Source: Guillardia theta CCMP2712 | Lineage: Eukaryota > Cryptophyceae > Pyrenomonadales > Geminigeraceae | Reading direction: 5' to 3' | Length of the DNA: 58,220 nt | NCBI RefSeq assembly: GCF_000315625.1 | Contig: NW_005434657.1 | Location: 182,355-240,574 of the forward strand | Shown: positions 39,471 through 48,805 of the stretch, piece by piece | How the letters are laid out: each line of letters opens with the position of its first letter | Numbering within the stretch: position 1 is the first letter of the stretch | Notes under the pieces: generated by a model | What the model saw: the letters and a program-made list of their open reading frames with translations, nothing else | Told to the model about the DNA's origin: nothing | Database searches by the model: none | Translations under genes and position numbers: made by a program

Positions 39471-40324
39471 AGCCCGATGAGCTTCTGGGTTCACGTCATG
39501 CATACCGACTTCTCAAGCTCCTACGCCTACTTCCAAGTCGATGTGGAGCTCAGTGCAATCATGTACGTACCCTGGATGATCTCGATTGTGTGCGAAGGAA
39601 GTTTCATGTTGGCCAAACGGTGAAAGATGAACCGGGAAGTGAAATCACTGAATAAATCACCGCTGCTCCTTTTTCAATCACAAATTTTGAAAACTTGACT
39701 AAATTGTTCTTCTTCACTCAACGACTGCAATGTCTGCCAGGTCCTGGTCGTAGATATCTACCAATCCCCGGACTTTCGGAACACCGTTCAAGAAATTTGA
39801 CTCTTCTTTCATCATTTGTCTTATCAAGTTGAAAGGAAGCTGCTTGTCACCTTTGAAATAAAATCACTCAAACAGCAGTCTGTTCATAGCCTTCATCTCG
39901 CTCTCTCTGACTCACAGAGCAGACGCTCTTGTTGGCGGCACTGCACCAGCATTTGCGATCAAGCAATGCTCGCTCCTGACAAGGCACTCGTCTCACTGAG
40001 AACTCAAAGTTAGGCTGAGCAGCCGGTCTTCTACAGGCCCGGGGTCACGGAGGTTCGGTGGCACCGGGCCGAATTGACTGAGTGAAATCGACAGATGAAG
40101 ATCTCTTGGGAATGCTTGCAATGTGAGAACAGTGGTGAGGGGATGCGGCAGGGATGCGAGAGATGCGGGAGAGGGAGAGATGGACGAGGGAGGATGGGAC
40201 CGTGGGAGTGACAGAGGGAGGGAGGCAGACGAGATTCATATGGGGTCATGGTGAAGTATTCAACCATTTCATCTTTGGACCACTATCCAACCATCTATGT
40301 CTCACCAGAACTGATGCTGCCTCA
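39471..40324. other. Region between Ephrin-like fragment and enolase leader, unit 1
   Basis: Matches 46780-47633 in unit 2. Homology with unit 3 starts only near 39918 (CAGAGCAGACGCTCTTGTTG) and includes the hairpin. No gene was supported; a weak + frame (FWVHVMHTDFSSSYAYFQ) at about 39485 has no recognised family. Confidence 0.5.
40036..40070 (+). promoter_or_regulatory. GC-rich hairpin upstream of enolase fragment 1
   Basis: GGCCCGGGGTCAC pairs with GTGGCACCGGGCC (11 of 13 positions) around a 9-nt loop. It is conserved at the same place before all three enolase copies, about 255-290 bp upstream of the leader. Confidence 0.5.
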
Positions 40325-41499
40325 ATGTCTGACGTCCTGCATAGCTGGCGCTATCCCCTGCTCCTCTCTTTGTTATCAGCCGCAGCTGCATTTGGTAGGA
40401 TGGGGAGGAATGATAACTTCCACTGAGATGTTACCTAGAAAATTGTTGGAAACTTGCACCATCGCATCGCTTCAGACGTTGCAATGTGCACAAAAGCTTA
40501 CAAGCCGCCATGAAGAGGAACGATGCTCTTTGATTCCCATCTCAACGTTCAGCTCTGGCTTACATCCTGGACAGGGAAACACTGGGAAATACCGTCACGA
40601 TGCAGTCTACCATCAGAGAAGTCAGAGCAAGAGAGATCCTAGACTCAAGTAAGGACTCAGAGTCTCTCCATCCCCAGCACAGGGTCACAAGTTCCTGTCG
40701 GCAGGAGGAAACCCTACGGTCGAAGTTGATCTGCAAACATCCCTAGGGACTTTCAGGTAAGAAACGTTTGCAGCTGACCAGTGGGATATGGCGGGGGTTG
40801 GTAAGGGAACAACCACGGCAGAGCCTCTGTGCCTAGCGGAGCTTCAACGGGGGAGTACGAGGCTGTGGAGTTGAGGGATCAAGATAGAAATCGGTAGAGA
40901 CGATCATGTGCTGGTCGTGCGAGGGACTGATGTGAGCGGTATGAAGGTTTGGAGGGAAAGGTGTTCTGAAGGCTGTGAAGAATGTCAACGAAATCATTCG
41001 ACCGGTAAGGAGTTAAAGAGGACGCGTTGTTGTTGTTGATATATGATGAGATGTGTCATGATCATGATCGTGATCAAGGCGCACCTGCGTTCCTCTTGAC
41101 CATTTTTCATCACAGGCTCTCGTTGGGGAGCAAGGCTCTTGTCAGATTCTCATCGATGACAAACTCATGTGACTCCTCCTCCTCCTCCTCCTCCTCCTCC
41201 TCCTCCTCCTCCTCCTCCTCCTGCTGCTGCTGCTGCTGCTGCTCCTCCTCCTCTTGCTCCTCCTGCTCCTCCTGCTCCTCCTCCTCCTCCTCCTCCTCCT
41301 CCTCCTCCTCCTCCTCCTCCTCTTGTTCTCGATGCTTCTACCACTGTTCCTTGCCCTCAAGCATTTTCTTCTTTCACTTCCCCTTTGTCCCACTATCTTT
41401 GAGAATCTGATTCCATCGGGAAGAGCTTTGGATGGAACGCAACAAAAAGAGACTTTAGGAGCCAATGCAATCTTAGCGGCCTCTCTTGCTGCCTGCAAG
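40325..41499 (+). pseudogene. ENO: Enolase, truncated copy 1 (leader plus exons 2-7)
   Basis: Exon 1 (40325-40394) starts MSDVLHSWRYPLLLSLLSA and ends AAAF. It splices over a 158-nt intron (40395-40552) to ALAYILDRETL...STIREVRAREILDS (40553-40648), then [65 protein letters not shown], and ALDGTQQKETLGANAILAA (ends 41499). This covers only the N-terminal domain and the active-site Ser loop GAST. The leader is a signal peptide followed by Phe at the predicted cleavage site (AAAA-F), typical of complex-plastid targeting. Intron 7 is cut at 41553 and joined to the recombinase ORF, so the barrel domain is absent. If read through, it would end after a short foreign tail. Confidence 0.88.
41173..41325. 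repeat. (CTC)n microsatellite in enolase intron 6, copy 1
   Basis: About 150 bp of CTC with a CTG block (41221-41242), directly after the donor GTGACTCC of the intron following DDKL. Confidence 0.95.
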
Positions 41500-41553
41500 G
41501 TGTGCACCACCCTCAAACTCACCTATCGGATTCCACAACCACAGCACTGTTCG

Positions 41554-43052
41554 GAATCTATTTGCTTTGCTATTTACCAGATGAACTGTCCCTGTTTCCA
41601 GGCAGATCACAATACAAGCGTTTCATGCAGGTTCTTTCAAAAATAATGATGCCACCGAATCAATCAGCAGCCCCGAGTCCCTCTGACACTGACGAGACCG
41701 CGGAAAGGCATGATGATCATAATGGTATGGATGCAGTGCAGACTGCAGTCACTGCCCATCTGCGTTCACTCGGTTTACAACCAGAGGATCTTGGAAGTCA
41801 CTCTATTAGGAAGGGGGCAGCAACTTATTGTTCATCCGGGAGTACTCACTGTCCATCGAGCAGTGCTGTGTCTGAGCGAGCAGGATGGTCCAATGGAGCA
41901 GTTTTCAACACGTATCTACGATATGAAGCAGCAGGTGATGCATTTGTTGGACGCACTATAACAGGGCCTCCCATCGACTCATCAGAGTTTGCGATTCTTC
42001 CGCCGCATTTCAAAGAAGCTGACTCGTCAGGGATGGTTACAAGTGCGATTGAGATGCTGTTCCCAACATTACCAATGTGCATGTATGGAGTTGCGGAGTT
42101 TGCACTCGCATCCGTGTTATACCATGCAGACTTCCTGAGAACGAATTTGCAGAGGAATCGTCCTCTTTGGAAGTCAACCTTGTTTCAGGACGAAGCTATG
42201 CTGAATACTTTGAAATCAAAGGTTGTTTGCTGCATGCCAAAGGAAGCAAGGGGCAGAATGGAAGCGACAGGCATTCCTCCACACGTTCATCAATATGTCC
42301 ACAATGACAAGGTTATTGCGTCCCTAGAAAAAATACAAAGAGAAGTTCTGGAGTTCAAGCAATCTAGCCGGGGCAACCAGGCATTGGCAGAAGGAGTTTC
42401 GGAGAGGCGACAAGTTGGTTTCGTACCAAATGAGTCTGGACAATCAGCAAAGGATTTCTTTCGCCAAGGCTTGCTAGAGAATCGAGATGAGTTCAAAGCT
42501 ATCATACGGGAGGTGATTATGGAGACGGGAGGGGAAGCAAGTGGATCACAGAGAGATGTTCAGCAAAGGGGCCCCCAGGCTTCGGGTCATAGTGTTGTTG
42601 AGTCTGGTCGCAGGAGTGAGGAGCTGGAAACCCCATTGTCGGCATGGAATTTGTGGTTCTGTGGAAACGAGAAAAAACAAATCCCCCCTTTGAGAAATGT
42701 TTCTGCGGGGGAGTTGAAGCCTGGACAAAGCAATACAAAGCGACGTTCAGACGTGAAGTTTCTCGTGAAATGTTTTGAGCAGCATATGAACAACGTGCTA
42801 GCTGACAAGGATACAGACGAGAGGGATACAGAACTAAGGAGGTTTGAAGAGTTGAAAAGAGCAACCGGAGTCAGGCGCATGCTCAGGGAATCGCAGGAGA
42901 TTTTTGTCAAGTATGAGTCGTCTTTCTACAGTTGGATCAATGTAGACTCGGGCTACACTTTCCGCAGAGGGCAATTGAAATGGAATACATTCGTGAAGAA
43001 GTTAAGGAAAAAATTCAAGAAGAACTCAGGCTCATCTGCATCAAGTCGTTGA
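41554..43052 (+). mobile_element. 5'-truncated tyrosine recombinase ORF (Crypton/DIRS-like), copy 1
   Basis: Starts at the junction with enolase intron 7 and runs about 500 codons to TGA. The catalytic core is visible: DLGSHSIRKGAATY (His-x-x-Arg box), SERAGWSNGAVFNTYLRYEA (Trp in the third box and the candidate nucleophile Tyr), then GDAFVGRTITGPP and FAILPPHFK, which mark a family of recombinases common in algal and oomycete transposons. The N-terminal core-binding part and the first catalytic Arg are missing, so it should be inactive. The C-terminal half ends in LSAWNLWFCGNEKKQIPPL, a segment that often follows this recombinase in algal elements, and a Lys-rich tail. No terminal repeats were found. 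Confidence 0.75.
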
Positions 43053-43440
43053 GAATAGTCAGGATGATGTTTTCTTTGAACATGGAATAAAAGTACTTGA
43101 ATACGCTGAACGATTGTCGATATTCAGCCATGATCATGGAAGTCAGTGCATTGTTTCCAGAATAACTTTTTGAATTGCTTCGATCAAACGTCCCATGCCA
43201 TGATCAGATGACTACAAGGTTCAGAACTAGCCTACGTCGTAGAGGTTTTCTTCCCTCAAGCCAGGTTCAATGCTGTTTGTTACTCTCATATTGCTTAATT
43301 AGAGAATACAAGGACAGACAATCGATGAAGGACATGATTTCCCTATGTTATGCATTATTTGGTTAGTCAGGAACAAACAGCATACTGAGAACAAGTGCGA
43401 TCTATCTTCCTTCCATCGCCACCGGCATGAATTTTCGCTC
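43053..43440. other. 3' flank of recombinase copy 1
   Basis: Conserved with 50659-51046. AT-rich, no recognised gene; it is the promoter side of nuclease gene 2. A single-exon 63-codon frame (43175-43366) has no recognised family. Confidence 0.5.
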
Positions 43441-43447
43441 AGTCCAA

Positions 43448-43467
43448 TTTATAGTTCAAACTATAAA
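43448..43467. promoter_or_regulatory. 20-bp palindrome upstream of nuclease gene 2
   Basis: TTTATAGTT-CA-AACTATAAA, 105 bp before the ATG; the TATA-like GCTATATAATTC follows. Confidence 0.6.
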
Positions 43468-43571
43468 CCTGACAGAAAACAAATGTTTAGTACATTGAAT
43501 CCTACCTAGATCCCATAGCTCGAGCTATATAATTCTCAACAAATTATCTTGTTGCTGCCACTGCCGCTACT

Positions 43572-45677
43572 ATGGCCAAGAGAGTTCGAGAGCTGGAGGA
43601 GGAGGAGACGAGTTCAGCTGTAGAGCAAGAGGCTAGGGGGGTACAAACAAAAGTCATCCAAACAGACCAAGCCATCACTGCTGCAGAGCAAGAGATCAAG
43701 GGAGTAGAGGAAAAGATCAAGGGAGTAGAGGAAAAGATCAAGGGAGTCGAGGACGAGATCAAGGGAGTAGTGGAAAAGATCAATGGAGTCGAGGACGAGA
43801 TCAAGGGAGTAGTGGACGAGATCAAGGGAGTAGACCAAACCATGGCTGCTGTAGAGCAAGAGATCAGCCAGGCACAAGACCCCAATATGAAGCCTGTCTT
43901 GATCATGAAGCAAACGAAGCTTGAAGGTGAAAAGCAACAGCTTGCGGCCAGAGAGAAACGGCTTCGAGGTGACAAGAGACAGCTTGCGGCCAGAGAGAAA
44001 CGACTTGGAGTTAGAGAGAGACAGCTTAGAGTTAAAGAGAGACAGCTTCGAGATGAAGAGGCAAGGCTTCAAGATAAAGAGGCAAAGCTTCGAGAGGAAA
44101 TGAAGGAAAAGAAGCAGGCAGCCTTTACCTGGACAGAGTCAGAAGCTCGGCTTGACGGTATGGGGTTTTGCAAGGAGGAGAAATACTTCCGTCTAGATTG
44201 CTCTTACTTATGGGGCACAAATGTAAACAGCGGAGAGCATCTTCTTCTCTACTGCCGAAAAGCATTCCTGGAGCAGTTCCGTTTCCTGCAAGAGCAAGTG
44301 CTAGAGCATGGTGCTCTTGGATGGATACAAGGCTCTCCAGGAACAGGGAAGACAACAACAACGCTTTCGTTTTGTATGAAGCTGGATAGGAATGAGTGGA
44401 GCTTCAAATGCATCAGGCTGAAGGCCAGAAGCAACACCTGTGTCGTGGAGGTGACAGGCAACAAGAGAAGAACATGCTCTGTCGCAAAGGAGTCTGAGGG
44501 GAAGCAGATGACACTGTTGCTTGAAGGGTTGTCAGACGGCAAAAAGAGCCTCCTGGTGCTCGATGGCTACTTGACACACCAAGAATCTCACACGAGAGCT
44601 TTGGTAGCATGTATAGGATGGCGGGATGCTGACAGGCAGAATCGACGTCTTGTGGTGGTGACGTCAATGGCTTCTCGAGGAAAGGTCTACGATGAAGAGG
44701 ATCGAGAGATGAGGCTGAAGGTTCACATAGTGCCATCATGGAGGATCGATGAATATCTAGAGGCAGTGCAGTTTGACGAGTTTTACAACAAGGTGGGAGC
44801 CACCTTGGAGATGAATGTGACAGGAGAGGCTTTGGGTTTCAAGATGACTACAGGGCCGAGATCGAAAGAAGAGCGAGTGAGACATAAGCACTACCTCGCA
44901 GGTGGGTCATGTCGGTACATGTTCGACATGACTGCGGCGGATGTCCTTCGGTCCTTGGATCTTGCGCTTCAAAGTGCTCCAAACTTACAAGATCTTTTTC
45001 GGGGCCATGTAGGCGCTTCCTCGGGGGATATGACGAACAGGCTGATTGCTACTATGGTAACTCAGGAGAAGGTGGTCTGGTTTCCTGTGAGCAAGTACGT
45101 AGCCAGCAATCTTGCGGCGTCCGTGGGTGCGGTTGACATACTGAGAAGAATGCTGACGGCCTTTAGGGGCCCGCGAGCCATGCATGGGTATCTTTTGGAG
45201 ATGCTCTTTTTCGAGGAAGTGAGAAGAGACCTGAGCATCACTTACCGTGGATCAAGCGAGCCTGAAGTTTTGAAAGCATGCAATCTCGTTGTAATCTTCG
45301 ATCCGTCACAAGACACGGACTCTCTTCCCCACACGAGGGTGTGTCTCAAGCCAATCAGTGAATTTCAAGGTGGCTGGGACGCAATCATTGTAGATCAGGA
45401 TGACAAGGTCGTGCAGTTTTTTCAGCTGACGGTTGCAAAGGATCACTCTCTCAAGCTCTCGTATTTCTTGACTGCTCTTGAGGCTCTGGGGGTTCCTGCA
45501 GGTGGGACATGGACGATAAGGATCGTTTTTGTCGTCCTGCCGGAGGATGGAATGTTGTTCCGAATAGCCTCTGTCAAGGATGAAGGAGCGCTAGAGCAGT
45601 ACATGTGGAAGAAAGGGGAGGAGAGGTCGATGGTCCAGGTGGCGAGTATTGATTTCAATCGAGGGTTCGTTGGTTAG
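43572..45677 (+). CDS. Crinkler/RHS-like NTPase-nuclease, copy 2
   Basis: Single exon, 701 aa, nearly identical to copy 1 outside the coiled coil. It has seven KGV/NGV heptads and a longer second helix (REKRLRGDKRQLAAREKRLG). Walker A, Walker B and all nuclease-domain residues (LEMLFFEE, WDAIIVD, QLTVAKDH) are kept. Small substitutions (for example Pro to Leu in VVLPEDGM) separate it from copy 1. It is intact, so it is probably expressible. Confidence 0.8.
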   Translation: MAKRVRELEEEETSSAVEQEARGVQTKVIQTDQAITAAEQEIKGVEEKIKGVEEKIKGVEDEIKGVVEKINGVEDEIKGVVDEIKGVDQTMAAVEQEISQAQDPNMKPVLIMKQTKLEGEKQQLAAREKRLRGDKRQLAAREKRLGVRERQLRVKERQLRDEEARLQDKEAKLREEMKEKKQAAFTWTESEARLDGMGFCKEEKYFRLDCSYLWGTNVNSGEHLLLYCRKAFLEQFRFLQEQVLEHGALGWIQGSPGTGKTTTTLSFCMKLDRNEWSFKCIRLKARSNTCVVEVTGNKRRTCSVAKESEGKQMTLLLEGLSDGKKSLLVLDGYLTHQESHTRALVACIGWRDADRQNRRLVVVTSMASRGKVYDEEDREMRLKVHIVPSWRIDEYLEAVQFDEFYNKVGATLEMNVTGEALGFKMTTGPRSKEERVRHKHYLAGGSCRYMFDMTAADVLRSLDLALQSAPNLQDLFRGHVGASSGDMTNRLIATMVTQEKVVWFPVSKYVASNLAASVGAVDILRRMLTAFRGPRAMHGYLLEMLFFEEVRRDLSITYRGSSEPEVLKACNLVVIFDPSQDTDSLPHTRVCLKPISEFQGGWDAIIVDQDDKVVQFFQLTVAKDHSLKLSYFLTALEALGVPAGGTWTIRIVFVVLPEDGMLFRIASVKDEGALEQYMWKKGEERSMVQVASIDFNRGFVG

Positions 45678-45968
45678 TGAAGGGTGGCGAATGAAGATGC
45701 CAGGAACTGCTCAGATGGCTGAAGATGTGAAGGAAGTAGACCACTCATAGCATGCGCTGAGGCTGAGCCGTCATGCACGTACAAGGGGGGGTGTGGATAA
45801 TTTTACTCACAAAACTAATATACAATCCATATTCACCCATGAATCATATGTTTGGGTAGTACAGGTCATCACTGAAAACCATAACTTGACAGTAAAATGC
45901 GATCGCATCACCAGCCTCGCCTCTGCTCTTCCTCTGGGTGATGGAGGCAGTGCAGGCGCGGCTGGGGC

Positions 45969-46034
45969 CTCTGAGTCTTCCGAAGGAGGGGCTGCAGGGG
46001 GCTCTGAGTCTTCCGAAGGAGGGGCTGCAGGGGG
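45969..46034. repeat. 2 x 33-bp in-frame repeat, unit 2
   Basis: Counterpart of 38660-38725, encoding SESSEGGAAGG twice. Confidence 0.85.
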
Positions 46035-46434
46035 AACTGACTCCAAGGCTGACTCGCTGACTCGGGTGGGTAGAGATCTACTGCGTAGCTGCAGTGAGCC
46101 CGGGAAGAGCTTCCTGAGCCGGGGATAACTGCGCCCTGGTCAAGGGAAACTCTGCATGAACCGCCCTATGACTGAAGGCTTGGGGGGGATACAGGGAGGT
46201 CCGCCCGCGAGTTGAAAGAGAGCAGGCGATACGATCTCGCTGCTCAGACGTGCGCTATCAGCTCGCCGAGGTCCATATACTCCACGATCAACCCGGGCCT
46301 GATGCACCCGCAGCAAGGAAGCTGGTAGGGGAGGAAGGACCAGATCCGGCTCGTCCGCTTGACGGAGGGTCAGAGGAGGGTCGAGAATGTCCAGGTCTGC
46401 ACACAGATCTTCAGTGGGGTCGATCGGCTCCTGA

Positions 46435-46779
46435 GCATGCATCCCGTACTCTCCCGAGGGGTCGAGCGGCTCCGGAGCATGCATCCCGTGCTCTCAGCAC
46501 GCCTCCGCTCCCTCCAGCAGCACTCTGAAGACAAACTGCACCTGCAACGCCGGGTATACGGGGCCGGACGGAGGGAGCTGTACGGCATGCGCGGCAGGCA
46601 AGTACAAGAGCTCGAGCGGGCCAGCAGCCTGCAGCTCGTGCGACGCGATCATTGCTCACATGACTTCTCCCGTGGGGTCGACTAGCTCAGAAAACTGTAT
46701 CTGCGGTGCTGGGTTTGAATATGTACGCGCACAGAAGGCAGTATGCGACCTCTCCTCCTCGTCGTCCGTGGTCACCTAA
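46435..46779 (+). pseudogene. Ephrin-receptor-like cysteine-rich fragment, copy 2
   Basis: Same 115-codon open frame as at 39126-39470, with NCTCNAGYTGPDGG and CICGAGFEY preserved; no start codon. Confidence 0.6.
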
Positions 46780-47344
46780 AGCCCGATGAGCTTCTGGGTT
46801 CACGTCATGCATACCGACTTCTCAAGCTCCTACGCCTACTTCCAAGTCGATGTGGAGCTCAGTGCAATCATGTACGTACCCTGGATGATCTCGATTGTGT
46901 GCGAAGGAAGTTTCATGTTGGCCAAACGGTGAAAGATGAACCGGGAAGTGAAATCACTGAATAAATCACCGCTGCTCCTTTTTCAATCACAAATTTTGAA
47001 AACTTGACTAAATTGTTCTTCTTCACTCAACGACTGCAATGTCTGCCAAGTCCTGGTCGTAGATATCTACCAATCCCCGGACTTTCGGAACACCGTTCAA
47101 GAAATTTGACTCTTCTTTCATCATTTGTCTTATCAAGTTGAAAGGAAGCTGCTTGTCACCTTTGAAATAAAATCACTCAAACAGCAGTCTGTTCATAGCC
47201 TTCATCTCGCTCTCTCTGACTCACAGAGCAGACGCTCTTGTTGGCGGCACTGCACCAGCATTTGCGATCAAGCAATGCTCGCTCCTGACAAGGCACTCGT
47301 CTCACTGAGAACTCAAAGTTAGGCTGAGCAGCCGGTCTTCTACA

Positions 47345-47379
47345 GGCCCGGGGTCACGGAGGTTCGGTGGCACCGGGCC
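47345..47379 (+). promoter_or_regulatory. GC-rich hairpin upstream of enolase fragment 2
   Basis: Same stem as at 40036-40070. Confidence 0.5.
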
Positions 47380-47633
47380 GAATTGACTGAGTGAAATCGA
47401 CAGATGAAGATCTCTTGGGAATGCTTGCAATGTGAGAACAGTGGTGAGGGGATGCGGCAGGGATGCGAGAGATGCGGGAGAGGGAGAGATGGACGAGGGA
47501 GGATGGGACCGTGGGAGTGACAGAGGGAGGGAGGCAGACGAGATTCATATGGGGTCATGGTGAAGTATTCAACCATTTCATCTTTGGACCACTATCCAAC
47601 CATCTATGTCTCACCAGAACTGATGCTGCCTCA

Positions 47634-48751
47634 ATGTCTGACGTCCTGCATAGCTGGCGATATCCCCTGCTCCTCTCTTTGTTATCAGCCGCAGCTGCAT
47701 TTGGTAGGATGGGGAGGAATGATAACTTCCACTGAGATGTTACCTAGAAAATTGTTGGAAACTTGCACCATCGCATCGCTTCAGACGTTGCAATGTGCAC
47801 AAAAGCTTACAAGCCGCCATGAAGAGGAACGATGCTCTTTGATTCCCATCTCAACGTTCAGCTCTGGCTTACATCCTGGACAGGGAAACACTGGGAAATA
47901 CCGTCACGATGCAGTCTACCATCAGAGAAGTCAGAGCAAGAGAGATCCTAGACTCAAGTAAGGACTCAGAGTCTCTCCATCCCCAGCACAGGGTCACAAG
48001 TTCCTGTCGGCAGGAGGAAACCCTACGGTCGAAGTTGATCTGCAAACATCCCTAGGGACTTTCAGGTAAGAAACGTTTGCAGCTGACCTGTGGGATATGG
48101 CGGGGGGTGGTAAGGGAACAACCACGGCAGAGCCTCTGTGCCTAGCGGAGCTTCAACGGGGGAGTACGAGGCTGTGGAGTTGAGGGATCAAGATAGAAAT
48201 CGGTAGAGACGATCAGGTGCTGGTCGTGCGAGGGACTGATGTGAGCGGTATGAAGGTTTGGAGGGAAAGGTGTTCTGAAGGCTGTGAAGAATGTCAACGA
48301 AATCATTCGACCTGTAAGGAGTTAAAGAGGATGCGTTGTTGTTGTTGATATATGATGAGATGTGTCATGATCATGATCGTGATCGAGGCGCAACTGCGTT
48401 CCTCTTGACCATTTTTCATCACAGGCTCTCGTTGGGGAACAATGCTCTTGTCAGATTCTCATCGATAACAAACTCATGTGACTCCTCCTCCTCCTCCTCC
48501 TCCTCCTCCTCCTCCTCCTCCTCCTCCTCCTCCTGCTCCTCGTCCTCGTCCTCCTCCTCCTCCTCCTCCTCCTCTTGTTCTCGATGCTTCTACCACTGTT
48601 CCTTGCCCTCAAGCATTTTCTTCTTTCACTTCCCCTTTCTCCCACTATCTTTGAGAATCTGATTCCATCGGGAAGAGCTTTGGATGGAACGCAACAAAAA
48701 GAGACTTTAGGAGCCAATGCAATCTTAGCGGCCTCTCTTGCTGCCTGCAAG
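47634..48751 (+). pseudogene. ENO: Enolase, truncated copy 2 (leader plus exons 2-7)
   Basis: Same structure as copy 1: ATG at 47634, signal peptide ending AAAAF, exons 2-7 to TGCAAG at 48751. The donor and acceptor sites and the frame are all kept. Differences from copy 1 are silent or intronic in the part read, except in the intron 6 CTC tract (48481-48575). It is joined to the recombinase ORF at 48805. Confidence 0.88.
48481..48575. repeat. (CTC)n microsatellite in enolase intron 6, copy 2
   Basis: About 95 bp, lacking the CTG block seen in copy 1. Confidence 0.95.
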
Positions 48752-48805
48752 GTGTGCACCACCCTCAAACTCACCTATCGGATTCCACAACCACAGCACT
48801 GTTCG

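Larger units (their letters stand above)
36191..43440 (+). repeat. Tandem array unit 1 (about 7.25 kb)
   Basis: Starts at the first position where homology with the later copies begins (AGTCCAATT plus palindrome). It carries in order: palindrome, nuclease gene 1, Ephrin-receptor-like fragment, hairpin, enolase exons 1-7, and a recombinase ORF. The sequence left of 36190 has no counterpart before units 2 and 3. Confidence 0.95.

Noticed and set aside
40154-40652. Longer open frames overlapping the enolase leader in other frames (for example MLPRKLLETCTIASLQ)
   Set aside because: They run through the intron 40395-40552 and do not connect in frame to enolase; the leader in the SAAAAF frame does.
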